A DNA stretch of 34,810 bases from Marinospirillum sp. Lineage in GTDB: Bacteria; Pseudomonadota; Gammaproteobacteria; Pseudomonadales; Halomonadaceae. Each line of letters begins with the position of its first letter. Position 1 is the first letter of the stretch. Of the stretch, positions 15,472 through 24,801 are shown one piece after another. The DNA is taken from the NCBI GenBank assembly GCA_007119985.1, contig SKOQ01000123.1, positions 1-34,810 of the forward strand, given 5' to 3'. Made by a program: the position numbers and the translations under genes. The notes under the pieces are model-generated. The model did not search any database, was not told the origin of the DNA, and saw only the letters and a program-made list of their open reading frames with translations.

Positions 15472-18144
15472 TTACCCCTGAAAGCGGGCCTGCTGCTGAA
15501 GCTGATAGAGTAAATCGAGGGCTTGCCGTGGAGTCATCTGGTCTAGATCAAGCTGGTTGAGTTGCTCCAGTGCAGGGTGAGGCACAGTGGCAAAAAGGTC
15601 GGCCTGCTGGGGTGTGGATGAACGACGCCCAGCGTGGCGTGCTGTTTTTGCAGGAGGCGCGGTGTGCTCTTTGACTGGCCGCTCTTCCACTGGCTGTTCG
15701 GCGACTCCCTGCTGGGCTGGTGCTTTCGGCAGCGTTGCGGTGGGCGTCGCGCTGTCGAGTTCGGCCAGCTTGAGTTTGGCTTGTTCGATCACCTCGCGCG
15801 GGACACCGGCTAGCTGAGCCACTTGCAGGCCAAAGCTTTGACTGGCTGGCCCAGCTTCAACACGGTGCATAAAGATCAGACGATCCTCATGCTCGGTGGC
15901 CGAGAGATGCACATTGCTGATGCTGGGGTAGGTTTCACTGAGGCAGGTCAGCTCAAAATAGTGGGTCGCAAAGAGTGTCCAGGCTTGGCGTTCTGCCAGC
16001 GCTTGCGCACAGGCCCAGGCCAGTGAGAGGCCATCAAAGGTGCTGGTGCCGCGCCCGACTTCATCCATCAAGACCAGACTTTGGCGGGTGGCGTGGTGGA
16101 GGATATTGGCGGTTTCTGTCATCTCCACCATAAAGGTCGAACGGCCTGAGGCCAGATCATCCGCCGCGCCAATCCGTGTAAAAATGCGATCAATCGGGCC
16201 AATCTGCGCTGCTTCGGCGGGGACGGCACTGCCGATATAAGCCAGTAGGGTGATCAAGGCAATCTGGCGCATAAAAGTGGATTTACCGCCCATATTGGGG
16301 CCGGTAATCATCAGCATACGGGTATCAGGATCAAAATGCAGATCATTGGCAACAAAAGGATCACTGACCACCTGTTCCACAACCGGATGTCGACCTTGAG
16401 TGATCTGGATGCCTTCTTGTTCGCTCAAGCAGGGCAGCGACCAGCGCAGATGGGTGGCGCGTTCGGCTAAGCAGGTCAGTACATCGAGTTGAGCCAAGGC
16501 GGCGGCGGTCATTTGCAGTGGCGCGAGTTGGGCTTGGAGTTGCTGCAAAAGGGCTTCATAAAGCAGTTTTTCACGCGTGAGGGCGCGGCTTTGGCTGGAA
16601 AGGACCTCATCTTCGAACTTTTTCAACTCGGGCAGGATAAAGCGTTCTGCATTTTTCAGTGTCTGGCGGCGCTGATAATCGGCAGGTGCCTGATCTGATT
16701 GCGCGCGGCTGATTTCGATATAGTAGCCATGCACACGGTTGTAGCCGACTTTCAGTGACGATAATCCGGTGCGTTCTTTCTCGCGCTGCTCAAGATCGAG
16801 CAGATAGCCGCCGGCATGATCACGCAGTTGGCGCAGCTGATCCAGTTCAGCATCATAGCCTTCTGCGATGACGCCACCATCACGAATCAACATCGGTGGC
16901 GCTTCAACCAGCGCGTGTTCGAGTTCTTGTGCCAGTTCAGGCAGGGCGGCGATCTGACTATTAAGTTCTTGCAGTAGTGGGGCGCTCAAATCGGCCAGCT
17001 TGTTTTTGATGTCAGGCAGGCTGGCTAAGGCTTGACCGAGGCGGACAAGATCGCGTGGTCGTGCTGATCCCAGTGCCACACGCGACAGGATGCGCTCCAT
17101 ATCACCGATCTGCTTGAGGTCTGCGGCAAAATCTAAGCTGAAGGCCTGTTCTTGCAGCTGCTGTACTGCCCCTTGACGCGCTTGGATGATGGTCAGCTGG
17201 CGTAGAGGACGCTGGAGCCAGCGCCCTAAAAGGCGTGATCCCATGGCGGTCGAAGTCTGATCGAGTACCGCCAGCAGGGTATGCTCTGTTCCGCCAGAGA
17301 GGTTGGTTGCTAACTCCAAGTTGCGACGGCTGGCGGCATCAATAATCAGCGCTTCATCTTCTTCTTCACGCTGTAATCGATGGAGATGCGGAAGAGTGGA
17401 TTGCTGCGTTTCGCGCGCATAGTCGAGCAGTACACCCGCGGCAGCGAGTGCCGGGCCGAGCTGCTCACAACCAAAGCCGCGCAGATCATGGACCTGAAAC
17501 TGTTCGCAGAGTTTGCGCCGCGCCGTATCCTGATCGAACTGCCACGGACTGAGCCGATGCAGACGTTGTGGATCAGGCCAGCAGTGGAGCTGCTCCAAGC
17601 CTTCTTCGAGCAGCACTTCTGCCGGAGCAAGACGCGCGATCAGGGCTTCGAGGGCCGAAGTCTCCTCTAGCTCGCTGAGTGTAAAGCGTCCGCTGGCGAG
17701 ATCTAGCCAAGCGACACCATAGCCCTGCTGTTGTTGGCAGAGGGCGAGGAGCAGATTGTCACGGCGCTCATCGAGCAGAGCTTCATCGGTCAGCGTGCCC
17801 GGTGTCAGTATGCGCACCACCTTGCGCTCGACTGGCCCTTTGCTGGTGGCAGGATCCCCGATCTGCTCACAAATCGCGACCGATAAGCCAGCCTTGACCA
17901 GCCGTGCAAGATAGCCTTCAGCGGCATGGTAGGGAATGCCCGCCATCGGAATAGGTGTCCCAGCCGAAGCGCCGCGTTGTGTCAGGGTAATATCGAGCAA
18001 GGCGGCTGCTTTTTTAGCATCCTCATAAAACAGCTCATAAAAATCGCCCATCCGATAGAATAAAAGGGTATTAGGGTGCTCTTTTTTGATACGCAGATAC
18101 TGGCGCATCATCGGGGTGTGCTGGGCAAATTCTTCCTGCTGCAT
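15472..18144 (-). CDS. mutS: DNA mismatch repair protein MutS
   Basis: An 890-residue mismatch-recognition ATPase. The mismatch-reading F-x-E motif is at F35-Y36-E37 (MGDFYELFYEDA), and connector, lever and clamp domains follow. The ATPase has Walker A TGPNMGGKST, Walker B LVLMDEVGRGTSTFDG and the downstream FATHYFELT. It is somewhat longer than E. coli MutS (853) because of a Pro/Ala/Thr-rich linker before the C-terminal tetramerisation region (PRQALDLLYQLQQQA). The ATG at 18142-18144 begins MQQEEFAQHTPMM; the open frame extends 18 codons upstream, but those residues are unlike the family. Divergent from the GNAT gene, with 135 bases between starts. Confidence 0.97.
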   Translation of the reverse strand: MQQEEFAQHTPMMRQYLRIKKEHPNTLLFYRMGDFYELFYEDAKKAAALLDITLTQRGASAGTPIPMAGIPYHAAEGYLARLVKAGLSVAICEQIGDPATSKGPVERKVVRILTPGTLTDEALLDERRDNLLLALCQQQQGYGVAWLDLASGRFTLSELEETSALEALIARLAPAEVLLEEGLEQLHCWPDPQRLHRLSPWQFDQDTARRKLCEQFQVHDLRGFGCEQLGPALAAAGVLLDYARETQQSTLPHLHRLQREEEDEALIIDAASRRNLELATNLSGGTEHTLLAVLDQTSTAMGSRLLGRWLQRPLRQLTIIQARQGAVQQLQEQAFSLDFAADLKQIGDMERILSRVALGSARPRDLVRLGQALASLPDIKNKLADLSAPLLQELNSQIAALPELAQELEHALVEAPPMLIRDGGVIAEGYDAELDQLRQLRDHAGGYLLDLEQREKERTGLSSLKVGYNRVHGYYIEISRAQSDQAPADYQRRQTLKNAERFILPELKKFEDEVLSSQSRALTREKLLYEALLQQLQAQLAPLQMTAAALAQLDVLTCLAERATHLRWSLPCLSEQEGIQITQGRHPVVEQVVSDPFVANDLHFDPDTRMLMITGPNMGGKSTFMRQIALITLLAYIGSAVPAEAAQIGPIDRIFTRIGAADDLASGRSTFMVEMTETANILHHATRQSLVLMDEVGRGTSTFDGLSLAWACAQALAERQAWTLFATHYFELTCLSETYPSISNVHLSATEHEDRLIFMHRVEAGPASQSFGLQVAQLAGVPREVIEQAKLKLAELDSATPTATLPKAPAQQGVAEQPVEERPVKEHTAPPAKTARHAGRRSSTPQQADLFATVPHPALEQLNQLDLDQMTPRQALDLLYQLQQQARFQG

Positions 18145-18279
18145 GGGTGTTGAGCCTTTACTGATTCTGATATGTTGATGACAAACAAGAGCGCGCACTT
18201 TAGCAAATCACAGGCTGGCTGGCATTAGTGAACTTGGGTGTGAAGGTGGGTGGAGTCGTTTTTTTGGAGATGACCTTAG

Positions 18280-18789
18280 ATGCAAATACGCTTGGCCGTT
18301 GCTGCTGACTTTGAGCAGATCTGGCCCTTTTTTAAAGAGATCGCTGCCGCAGGTGAGACCTACGCCTATCCGCGCGATCTGACGCAACAAGAAGCCGCCG
18401 CACTCTGGATGAGCGCGCCGCGTGAGACCTATGTGGTCGAGCAGCAAGGCCAGTTGGTGGGGAGCTATTATCTTAAAACCAATCAGGCGGGGCCGGGGAG
18501 CCATGTCTGCAATGCCGGTTATATGGTGGCTGAGGCAGCGCGAGGCCAAGGTGTGGCTGCGGCCATGTGTGCGCACTCTCTTGAACGTGCGCGCGCTTTG
18601 GGCTATCTGGCGATGCAGTTTAATCTGGTGGTGTCGACGAATCAGGGGGCCATTGCCTTGTGGCAAAAAATGGGTTTTGAAGTGGTTGGGCGCTTACCGC
18701 GTGCCTTTGCCCACCCCACGGCAGGTTATGTGGATGCTTTGGTCATGTATCAATGGCTGGAGTCTTCTTCGTCTGGAGAGGCGCCATGA
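18280..18789 (+). CDS. GNAT-family N-acetyltransferase
   Basis: A 169-residue acetyltransferase. The acetyl-CoA pyrophosphate-binding motif A is AARGQGVAAAM (R/Q-x-x-G-x-G/A pattern) after the AGYMVAE strand, and NQGAIALWQKMGFEVVGRLP is motif B with the usual N...A..LYxKxGF signature. The C-terminus ends in a polar Ser/Gly tail. The substrate cannot be told from the sequence; similar proteins include phosphinothricin-type and ribosomal-protein acetyltransferases. The ATG at 18280 follows TTGGAG at a slightly long distance. The stop codon overlaps the SDR start by ATGA, so the two are co-translated. Confidence 0.88.
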   Translation: MQIRLAVAADFEQIWPFFKEIAAAGETYAYPRDLTQQEAAALWMSAPRETYVVEQQGQLVGSYYLKTNQAGPGSHVCNAGYMVAEAARGQGVAAAMCAHSLERARALGYLAMQFNLVVSTNQGAIALWQKMGFEVVGRLPRAFAHPTAGYVDALVMYQWLESSSSGEAP

Positions 18790-19553
18790 AGCCAAAGGAT
18801 CAGCCTTTAAAAATCTGGCTCACAGGGGCGGGATCAGGCATCGGGCGTGCTCTGGCCTTGCATCTGGCACAGCAAGGGCATCAGCTGGTGGTGTCAGGGC
18901 GCAGTGAGGCGCCCTTGCTAGCCTTGGCCGCTGAGCAGCCGCACTGCATCATCCCGCTGGTTTGTGATGTGACCGATGCTGATTCAGTGCGCCAAGCGGC
19001 CCAGCGTATTGAGGCCCGCTTGGGCTATTTAGATCAGGTGATTCTGAATGCCGGAACCTGTGAGTATATCGATCAGGCTCAGGTGGATCTGGCGCTAGTG
19101 CGACGCGTCATGGAAACCAATTTTCTTGGGTTGGTGGCCTGTGTTGAAGTGGCCTTGCCGCTGCTCAAAAAAGTTCCGCTTGGCCATCAGCCTCGTCTGG
19201 TCGCCATCTCCAGCGCGGCGGCTTTGGCACCCTTGCCGCGCGCCGAGGCCTATGGCGCTTCTAAAGCGGCGGTCAGCTATTTTATGGAAAGCTTGCGTCT
19301 AGATCTGGCTCAGCAGGGCGTGGCGGTGACGGTGGTTTACCCCGGATTTGTGGCCACGCCGTTGACAGCACAGAATGACTTTCCGATGCCGATGCAGGTG
19401 ACGGCCGCAGCGATGGCTGAGGCGATCGTGCGCGGTGTGGCGCGTGGCCGGCCAGAAATTCGCTATCCACTCTTTTTTGTTGGTCTGGTGGGCTTTTTAG
19501 GGCGGCTGCCGTTTCGATTGCGCCAGTGGCTCAGTCGTAAAATGGTGCGTTGA
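18786..19553 (+). CDS. short-chain dehydrogenase/reductase (SDR)
   Basis: A 255-residue classical SDR. Cofactor motif TGAGSGIG (13-20), the NAG motif in VILNAGTCE, the catalytic Ser in VAISSAAAL and the Y-x-x-x-K motif in AYGASKAAV are all present. The last 30 residues are hydrophobic then basic (PLFFVGLVGFLGRLPFRLRQ), suggesting membrane association as in SDRs acting on lipids. R in SGRSE after the second strand suggests NADP(H). The ATG at 18786-18788 overlaps the GNAT stop. The substrate is unknown. An inverted repeat AGCGCC/GGCGCT lies in the 76 bases before dnaX. Confidence 0.9.
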   Translation: MKPKDQPLKIWLTGAGSGIGRALALHLAQQGHQLVVSGRSEAPLLALAAEQPHCIIPLVCDVTDADSVRQAAQRIEARLGYLDQVILNAGTCEYIDQAQVDLALVRRVMETNFLGLVACVEVALPLLKKVPLGHQPRLVAISSAAALAPLPRAEAYGASKAAVSYFMESLRLDLAQQGVAVTVVYPGFVATPLTAQNDFPMPMQVTAAAMAEAIVRGVARGRPEIRYPLFFVGLVGFLGRLPFRLRQWLSRKMVR

Positions 19554-19629
19554 TCCACTCGGGTGCAGGTGTCGCGTCAGCGCCTTCATGCTATCCTTGG
19601 CGCTCATTTCTAGTGCAAGAAGATTTCGC

Positions 19630-21624
19630 ATGAGCTATCAGGTTTTGGCGCGTAAATGGCGTCCTAAGAATTTTCACCAGCTGGTGGGGCAGGATCAAGT
19701 GCGCACGGCTTTAGTGAATGCGCTGGATCAAGATCGTCTTCACCATGCTTATTTATTTACCGGAACGCGCGGTGTGGGCAAAACCACGCTGGCGCGGATT
19801 CTGGCCAAATGCCTGAATTGTGAAACAGGCATGACCAGTCAGCCCTGCGGTGTCTGCTCTTCTTGTTGCGAGATTGATGCGGGGCGTTTTGTTGATTTGA
19901 TCGAGGTGGATGCCGCCAGTCGCACCAAGGTCGAAGACACGCGTGAGCTATTGGATAATGTGCAGTACGCGCCAACGCGTGGACGCTTTAAGGTCTACCT
20001 GATCGACGAAGTCCACATGCTCTCGACCCACAGCTTTAACGCCCTGCTCAAGACGCTGGAAGAGCCGCCGCCCCATGTGAAGTTTTTGCTGGCCACCACT
20101 GATCCGCAAAAATTGCCAGTCACTGTGCTGTCGCGCTGCTTGCAGTTTCAGCTCAAGAATATGTCGCCAGAGAAGATCGTGGGGCATCTTCAGCATCTGC
20201 TGCAAGAAGAGCAGGTGGGCTATGAAGAGCCTGCTTTATGGCTACTGGCTCGGGCGGCCGATGGTTCGATGCGCGATGCACTGAGTCTGACTGATCAGGC
20301 GATTGCCTATGGTGATGGTTACCTAGCAACGGCCCATATCGCCCAATTGTTGGGTGTGTTGGATCATCGTCATTTGCTGGAATTGTTGGAGGCGTTGATC
20401 GCTCAGGATGCGGCTGGCTTATTGGCTCAGGTCGCTGAGCTGGCTCAGCAGGCACCGGATTTTGCCGCTGTCTTGCAAGAATTAGCCAGCCTGTTGCACC
20501 GTATGACACTGGCTCAGTGTGCACCCGCCGCCTTGCCACCCGATGTGCAGCATCGAGAAAAACTGCTGGGTTATGCGCGCCAACTGCCCGCAGAAGATTT
20601 ACAGTTGTTTTACCAGATTGCGATAGAAGGGCGTCGAGATTTACCGCTGGCGCCAGATCCACGCACCGGCCTGGAAATGACCTTACTGCGCATGCTGGCC
20701 TTCAAGCCTCAGGGTATTCCTGAAGTCCCGCTGGCCTCTTTGCCTGATCAAACACAGGCTGCTATCGAGGTTTCAAGCTCAGAGATACCCGGCTCCCAAG
20801 TGCTAGGTTCTCCAGCACCAAGCTCAGCGGCATCTGGCGTTGAAGTGCAACCGGCTGCACCACCAAGGCCGATGCCCGAGGAGGTCGCTTCTCCCCCAAA
20901 GCTGAGCGCTGCTGATGCGCAGGTGGCATCTCCATCAGCAGCGGTGACGATGCCTGCGCCAGACTTAGAGCCTGCCGCTGTTGCAGTAACCACGCCGCCT
21001 TGGGAAGCGCTGCCACAAGAGGCGCCTGCTCCTCAAGAGAAGGCTTCCGTCGCTGACATTGCAGCGCAGTCTTCGGTTGCGGCCACTGAACCGCCTCAAC
21101 CTGAGTTCGATCCTGGATCTTCAGTACCCGTCGAGCCCAGTACAGAGCCAGCAATAAAGGCAGCTCTACCTCCATTCTCTGGTGTGCTGGAAGATAATGA
21201 ATCTTGGCTCAGCTTATTTGACCACCTGCCGCTGAATGGCTGGCAAAGCGCCCAACTGCGACAGTTGTGTCTTTTGTCGCGTCAACAGCAGCAGCTGGTT
21301 TTTGGTTTACCGCCTCAGGCAGCGGCTTTTTTTGATGCCGCCATGCAAGAGACGCTGGCTGAATTGCTACAGCCCTACTGTCCTTGGGCCGAAGGGCGTC
21401 AGCCACAGATCGTGATTCAAGCTGATCAGCAAGGCGATTTAGATTCGGTCATCATGCGGCGCCAAAAAAATCAGCAGCAGCTTTTGGCGCAGACAGAGCA
21501 GGCCCTTCGTCAGCATCCGCAGGTGCAAGAACTCCAAGCCCTATTTGATGCTGAGCTGAATCTACAGACGCTACTGCCAGCCAGTGAAGAACCCCCTCGC
21601 TCACAGCCGGTGCAGGGGCGCTAG
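19630..21624 (+). CDS. dnaX: DNA polymerase III subunit tau/gamma
   Basis: A 664-residue clamp-loader ATPase. Walker A GTRGVGKT (45-52), zinc-binding C64, C73, C76 and C79 (the same numbers as in E. coli), Walker B LIDEVHML, sensor 1 LATTDPQKLP and the SRC arginine finger are intact. A Pro/Ala/Ser-rich linker of about 140 residues (roughly 370-515) leads to a C-terminal domain V for binding polymerase alpha (tau). I do not see an A-AAA-AAG slippery site plus hairpin near codon 430 that would make the short gamma form. The ATG at 19630 gives the conserved MSYQVLARKWRP; 14 further upstream codons are open but not conserved. It heads dnaX-ybaB-recR. Confidence 0.97.
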   Translation: MSYQVLARKWRPKNFHQLVGQDQVRTALVNALDQDRLHHAYLFTGTRGVGKTTLARILAKCLNCETGMTSQPCGVCSSCCEIDAGRFVDLIEVDAASRTKVEDTRELLDNVQYAPTRGRFKVYLIDEVHMLSTHSFNALLKTLEEPPPHVKFLLATTDPQKLPVTVLSRCLQFQLKNMSPEKIVGHLQHLLQEEQVGYEEPALWLLARAADGSMRDALSLTDQAIAYGDGYLATAHIAQLLGVLDHRHLLELLEALIAQDAAGLLAQVAELAQQAPDFAAVLQELASLLHRMTLAQCAPAALPPDVQHREKLLGYARQLPAEDLQLFYQIAIEGRRDLPLAPDPRTGLEMTLLRMLAFKPQGIPEVPLASLPDQTQAAIEVSSSEIPGSQVLGSPAPSSAASGVEVQPAAPPRPMPEEVASPPKLSAADAQVASPSAAVTMPAPDLEPAAVAVTTPPWEALPQEAPAPQEKASVADIAAQSSVAATEPPQPEFDPGSSVPVEPSTEPAIKAALPPFSGVLEDNESWLSLFDHLPLNGWQSAQLRQLCLLSRQQQQLVFGLPPQAAAFFDAAMQETLAELLQPYCPWAEGRQPQIVIQADQQGDLDSVIMRRQKNQQQLLAQTEQALRQHPQVQELQALFDAELNLQTLLPASEEPPRSQPVQGR

Positions 21625-21755
21625 ATGACTGATGCTGTACCCTAGCCTGATCGGCTTGTTAGAATAGCTTTTTTGTAGGCTGAGTTTTCTGGTTCCTGGG
21701 TTTAAGGCGCTCAGAGCGCACCCCCCTGCCATCCATCAATGAAGAGAGGTTGGAG

Positions 21756-22088
21756 ATGTTTAAAGGTCTAGGTGATATGGGCAAGATGATGAAGCAAGCC
21801 CAAGAAATGCAAGAAAAAATGCAGAAGATGCAAGAAGAAGCGGCCAATGCCACAGCAACAGGCGAAGCTGGCGCTGGTTTGGTCAAAGTCACCATGACCG
21901 GCCGCCATGATGTGCGTAAAGTCGAAATCGACCCTAGCTTGATGAGCGAAGAAAAAGAAATGCTCGAAGATCTGCTGGCGGCCGCCGTCAATGATGCTGT
22001 GCGTCGTGTGGAGCAGCTCAGTAAGGATAAAATGGCTGAGTTGACGGCCGGTTTGCCCTTGCCACCCGGTTTTAAAATGCCGTTTTAA
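21756..22088 (+). CDS. ybaB: YbaB/EbfC nucleoid-associated protein
   Basis: A 110-residue DNA-binding protein of the YbaB/EbfC family. A long Met/Gln/Glu-rich helix (GDMGKMMKQAQEMQEKMQKM) is followed by the family core GLVKVTMTGRHDVRKVEIDP and a C-terminal PLPPGFKMPF. Dimers bind DNA with little sequence preference. Preferred start ATG 21756 with AGAGG upstream; a TTG two codons earlier is a less likely alternative. It sits in the universal dnaX-ybaB-recR order, 131 bases after dnaX. That gap holds no hairpin with a T-run that I trust. Confidence 0.96.
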   Translation: MFKGLGDMGKMMKQAQEMQEKMQKMQEEAANATATGEAGAGLVKVTMTGRHDVRKVEIDPSLMSEEKEMLEDLLAAAVNDAVRRVEQLSKDKMAELTAGLPLPPGFKMPF

Positions 22089-22172
22089 GCTCGGCGTTTC
22101 GTCAGCACAGGTCGCTTTTTAGCTGGCGATAGACAATCGGGGCCGTTTTTGGCTCCATGATGAGTTGAATCT

Positions 22173-22787
22173 ATGCATCTCAGTCCTTTAATTGATGAGT
22201 TGATCCAAGCCCTGCGTTGCTTGCCGGGTGTCGGGCCGAAGAGTGCTCAGCGCATGGCCCTGCACCTGCTGGAGCGGACGCCCGATGCGGCAGAGCGTTT
22301 ATCGCGCGTCTTGGGGCGCGCTGTGGCTGAAGTAGGACACTGCTCGGCCTGTCGTACTTTGACAGAAGAACCTGTCTGTCGCATTTGCCGCAGTCAGCAA
22401 CGTGATCCCAGCTTGCTGTGTATCGTGGAAACCCCGGCTGATATGCTTGCACTGGAGCAAAGTGGCATCTACTCAGGGCAGTATTTTGTCCTGTTGGGGC
22501 ACCTGTCTCCGCTCGAAGGGCTCGGACCAGAAAGCCTTGGCTTGGATCAGTTGCAAGCGCGTCTTGATCAAGAGCCGATTCAAGAGGTTATCTTGGCGAC
22601 CAACCCGACCCTCGAAGGCGAAACCACAGCTCAGTATCTGGCTGAGTTGCTCGCCAGCCGTGAGGTCAAGGTCACGCGCTTGGCGCATGGTCTGCCTGTT
22701 GGTGGTGAGCTGGAATATCTCGATGGCGGTACCCTTTCTCGTGCCCTTGCTGGGCGTTCAGGCTTTTCTATCCACCAAGAGAAATAA
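22173..22787 (+). CDS. recR: recombination mediator RecR
   Basis: A 204-residue protein of the RecFOR pathway that helps load RecA on gapped DNA. Helix-hairpin-helix LPGVGPKSAQRMA near the N-terminus, a zinc motif with C57, C60, C69 and C72, then a Toprim domain (LCIVETPADMLALE, ATNPTLEGETTAQYL) and the conserved VTRLAHGLPVGGELEYLD. The length is usual (about 200). The start is ATG 22173. The rnd start follows the stop after one base, so the two are likely co-translated. Confidence 0.97.
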   Translation: MHLSPLIDELIQALRCLPGVGPKSAQRMALHLLERTPDAAERLSRVLGRAVAEVGHCSACRTLTEEPVCRICRSQQRDPSLLCIVETPADMLALEQSGIYSGQYFVLLGHLSPLEGLGPESLGLDQLQARLDQEPIQEVILATNPTLEGETTAQYLAELLASREVKVTRLAHGLPVGGELEYLDGGTLSRALAGRSGFSIHQEK

Positions 22788-22788
22788 C

Positions 22789-23910
22789 ATGAATAGTGAC
22801 TATGTGTGGATTGCCAGCCATGAAGCCCTTGAAGCCGCCTTGCCTAGATGGCAGGCCGCACAGGAGTTGGCCTTAGATACAGAGTTTATTCGCACGCACA
22901 CTTTTTATCCCCAGCCAGCCTTATTACAAATTGCCGATGATCAGCAGATCTATTTACTGGATTTGTTGGCATTGGATCAGGCACTCAGCCGCGCGGCATT
23001 GGCCAGCCTGCTGGCGAGCGGGCCGACCAAGATCTTTCATAGTGCCGGTGAAGATTTAGAGCTTCTCCACCACTGGTTAGGCGTGCAGGTTGCCCCCTTT
23101 ATTGATACCCAGCTGGCCAGCGCACTGGTGACACAAGAGATGTCGGTGGGTTATCAGCGCTTGGTCGAAACCCACCTGAATGTTCAGCTAGAAAAGGGTG
23201 AGACCCGCTCGGATTGGTTGCAACGCCCCTTGACGCCTTCCCAGTGCCATTATGCGGCTCAGGATGTGGAATATCTGCTCGCTTGCTGGCATGCCTTAGC
23301 CGCTCAGCTCAGTGTGCAGCAGCGTGAGATACTGGAGCAGGAAAGTGCTTATCAAGCGCAAGCCGCTTGTGAGCGCGAGGCAACGCCTTGGCTGAGGCTC
23401 AAGCAAAACTGGCGCTTAACGCCACGCCAACTCAGCGCCATTCAGGCTCTGGCAATCTGGCGAGAAGAACAGGCGCGGCGCTTGGATCGGCCACGCAATC
23501 GCATCGCCAGCGATACACTGCTGCATGATCTGGCTGAGCAGCGCCCGACCAGTTTGCCACAGCTTGGCCAGATCAGCGAAGCCAGCCCTGGCTGGATTAA
23601 GCGTTTTGGTGCCGAGGTGGTTGCTGTGATTGAGCAGAGTCAAGCGCAGCCTGTCGAAAATGATCCAGCGCCCTTGCTGCCCCCGCAAAGCCCAGCTTAC
23701 CGTACGTTGCTCAAAAAGCTGCGGGCGGCCTTGCAGCAGTTGGCGACTGAGCGGCAGGTGCCTGTGGAGCTGCTGGCAAAACGTAAGCAGTTGGATTTGT
23801 GGGTCCAGGATCTGGCGGCTCAGCGCCCACTCCAACTTCCTGAGTCCTGGCCAACTTGGCGGCGACAAGCCTTACAGCCGGTTGTGAGTGGGTTAGATGA
23901 CGATGCTTGA
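22789..23910 (+). CDS. rnd: ribonuclease D
   Basis: A 373-residue DEDDy 3'-5' exoribonuclease for tRNA 3' maturation. Exo I has D30 and E32 in LALDTEFIRTHTFYP, Exo II has D89 in FHSAGEDLELL and Exo III has Y155 and D159 in HYAAQDVEYLL. An HRDC domain follows (about 210-290; LSAIQALAIWREEQARRLDRPR) and probably a second HRDC-like region at the C-terminus, as in E. coli RNase D. The start ATG 22789 is one base after the recR stop, with AAGAGAA upstream. A much longer open frame running back into recR is a shadow of that gene and is not used. Confidence 0.96.
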   Translation: MNSDYVWIASHEALEAALPRWQAAQELALDTEFIRTHTFYPQPALLQIADDQQIYLLDLLALDQALSRAALASLLASGPTKIFHSAGEDLELLHHWLGVQVAPFIDTQLASALVTQEMSVGYQRLVETHLNVQLEKGETRSDWLQRPLTPSQCHYAAQDVEYLLACWHALAAQLSVQQREILEQESAYQAQAACEREATPWLRLKQNWRLTPRQLSAIQALAIWREEQARRLDRPRNRIASDTLLHDLAEQRPTSLPQLGQISEASPGWIKRFGAEVVAVIEQSQAQPVENDPAPLLPPQSPAYRTLLKKLRAALQQLATERQVPVELLAKRKQLDLWVQDLAAQRPLQLPESWPTWRRQALQPVVSGLDDDA

Positions 23911-23924
23911 TTTGAAGAGGCTTC

Positions 23925-24215
23925 ATGATGATGCAATTGACTGAAATTTACGCCAGCCCACGTCGCGACGAGCTTTATCTTTATGTCGATAAAAAGCGTG
24001 GTTTAAGCTGTGTGCCCGCAGATCTTCTCGCCCAGTTTGGCACACCACGCAAGGCGCTCACACTGGTGCTGGAAAAGCACAAAAAGCTGGCGCGGGCCGA
24101 TTACGAAGAAGTGAGCCAGCAGCTCAAGCTGAAGGGCTATTACCTACAACTGCCGCCACCCAAAGAAGCCTATCTGCTTGATTTGTATCGTGCACCAACG
24201 GAGGCGCGCTACTGA
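23925..24215 (+). CDS. ycgL: YcgL domain protein
   Basis: A 96-residue small protein of the YcgL family (about 90-100 residues), starting after three consecutive Met codons; the first, with GAAGAGG upstream, is used here. Landmarks: IYASPRRDELYLYVDKK near the N-terminus and KGYYLQLPPP near the C-terminus. No membrane segment. The function is not established. It lies between rnd and ycgN, the order seen in many gammaproteobacteria, and its TGA overlaps the ycgN ATG by one base. Confidence 0.93.
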   Translation: MMMQLTEIYASPRRDELYLYVDKKRGLSCVPADLLAQFGTPRKALTLVLEKHKKLARADYEEVSQQLKLKGYYLQLPPPKEAYLLDLYRAPTEARY

Positions 24216-24682
24216 TGTCATCTTGCGGTACTGCCTTGCGCCCGCAGTTTTGGGAGCAGCCCTTAACTGAATTAAATGAAGCCGAATGGGAAGCCCTGTG
24301 TGATGGTTGCGGCCTATGTTGTTTGCATAAGCTCCAAGACGATGAAACAGATGAAGTGTTTTTCACAGATGTGGCGTGCAACTATTTAGATTTGCAGACG
24401 TGTCGTTGCACAGGCTATCAACTCCGTCAGCATCAGGTGCCAGATTGCTTGTCTATCCGTGAGGAGAGTCAAACCGAGGGTGGTGAAATCGTGTTTGAAT
24501 ATCTGCCGCTGACCTGTGCTTATCGTTTGCGTCATCAACAGCAGCCCCTGCCCAGCTGGCATCCTTTGCTCACACAGCAGACACTCAAGTCGGCGGCGGT
24601 GATGGGGCAACAGGGTGTGATTCATGAACGTGCCCTGACTCAGGACCTACACGAGCGGATTATTGACTGGGTGCAGATTTAA
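24215..24682 (+). CDS. ycgN: YcgN family cysteine-cluster protein (UPF0260/YkgJ)
   Basis: A 155-residue protein with the CDGCGLCC motif (residues 29-36) and further Cys at ACNYLDLQTCRCTGY, DCLSI and TCAYR. This is the cysteine-cluster pattern of the YkgJ/UPF0260 family, thought to bind Zn or an Fe-S cluster. The N-terminus has the family-type FWEQPLTELNEAEWEALCDGCG. The reaction is unknown. It is the last gene of rnd-ycgL-ycgN, and the start overlaps the ycgL stop. The 119 bases that follow hold a candidate promoter for the next cluster and no clear terminator. Confidence 0.93.
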   Translation: MSSCGTALRPQFWEQPLTELNEAEWEALCDGCGLCCLHKLQDDETDEVFFTDVACNYLDLQTCRCTGYQLRQHQVPDCLSIREESQTEGGEIVFEYLPLTCAYRLRHQQQPLPSWHPLLTQQTLKSAAVMGQQGVIHERALTQDLHERIIDWVQI

Positions 24683-24723
24683 AAGGCAGCAGAATAAAAA
24701 GTGGCCTCACAAGGGCTTAAAGC

Positions 24724-24752
24724 TTTTCATTCTGGATGGGCGAATCTAGTAT
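24724..24752 (+). promoter_or_regulatory. candidate sigma-70 promoter for the membrane/VWA cluster
   Basis: TTTTCA (24724-24729) and TAGTAT (24747-24752) with 17 bases between, each 4/6 to consensus. Transcription would start near 24759, about 43 bases before the first gene of the cluster. Confidence 0.35.
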
Positions 24753-24801
24753 AGGCTGGGTGCCGACGCTGATTTTATTGTTCTGGAGTTGAGAAAAAGC
24801 G

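Noticed and set aside
20153..20662. Long open frame antisense to dnaX
   Set aside because: It mirrors the conserved dnaX frame, is rich in Pro/His/Arg as typical shadows are, and has no motif.
21464..21470. Run of seven A in dnaX (A-AAA-AAT in frame) as a programmed frameshift site for gamma
   Set aside because: It lies at codon 612 of 664, far past the usual site near codon 430, and a -1 shift would only swap the last 50 residues for 25. It would not make a gamma-like product.
22402..22788. N-terminal extension of RNase D back into recR
   Set aside because: The extension overlaps conserved recR sequence and is unlike RNase D; the ATG at 22789 gives the family N-terminus.
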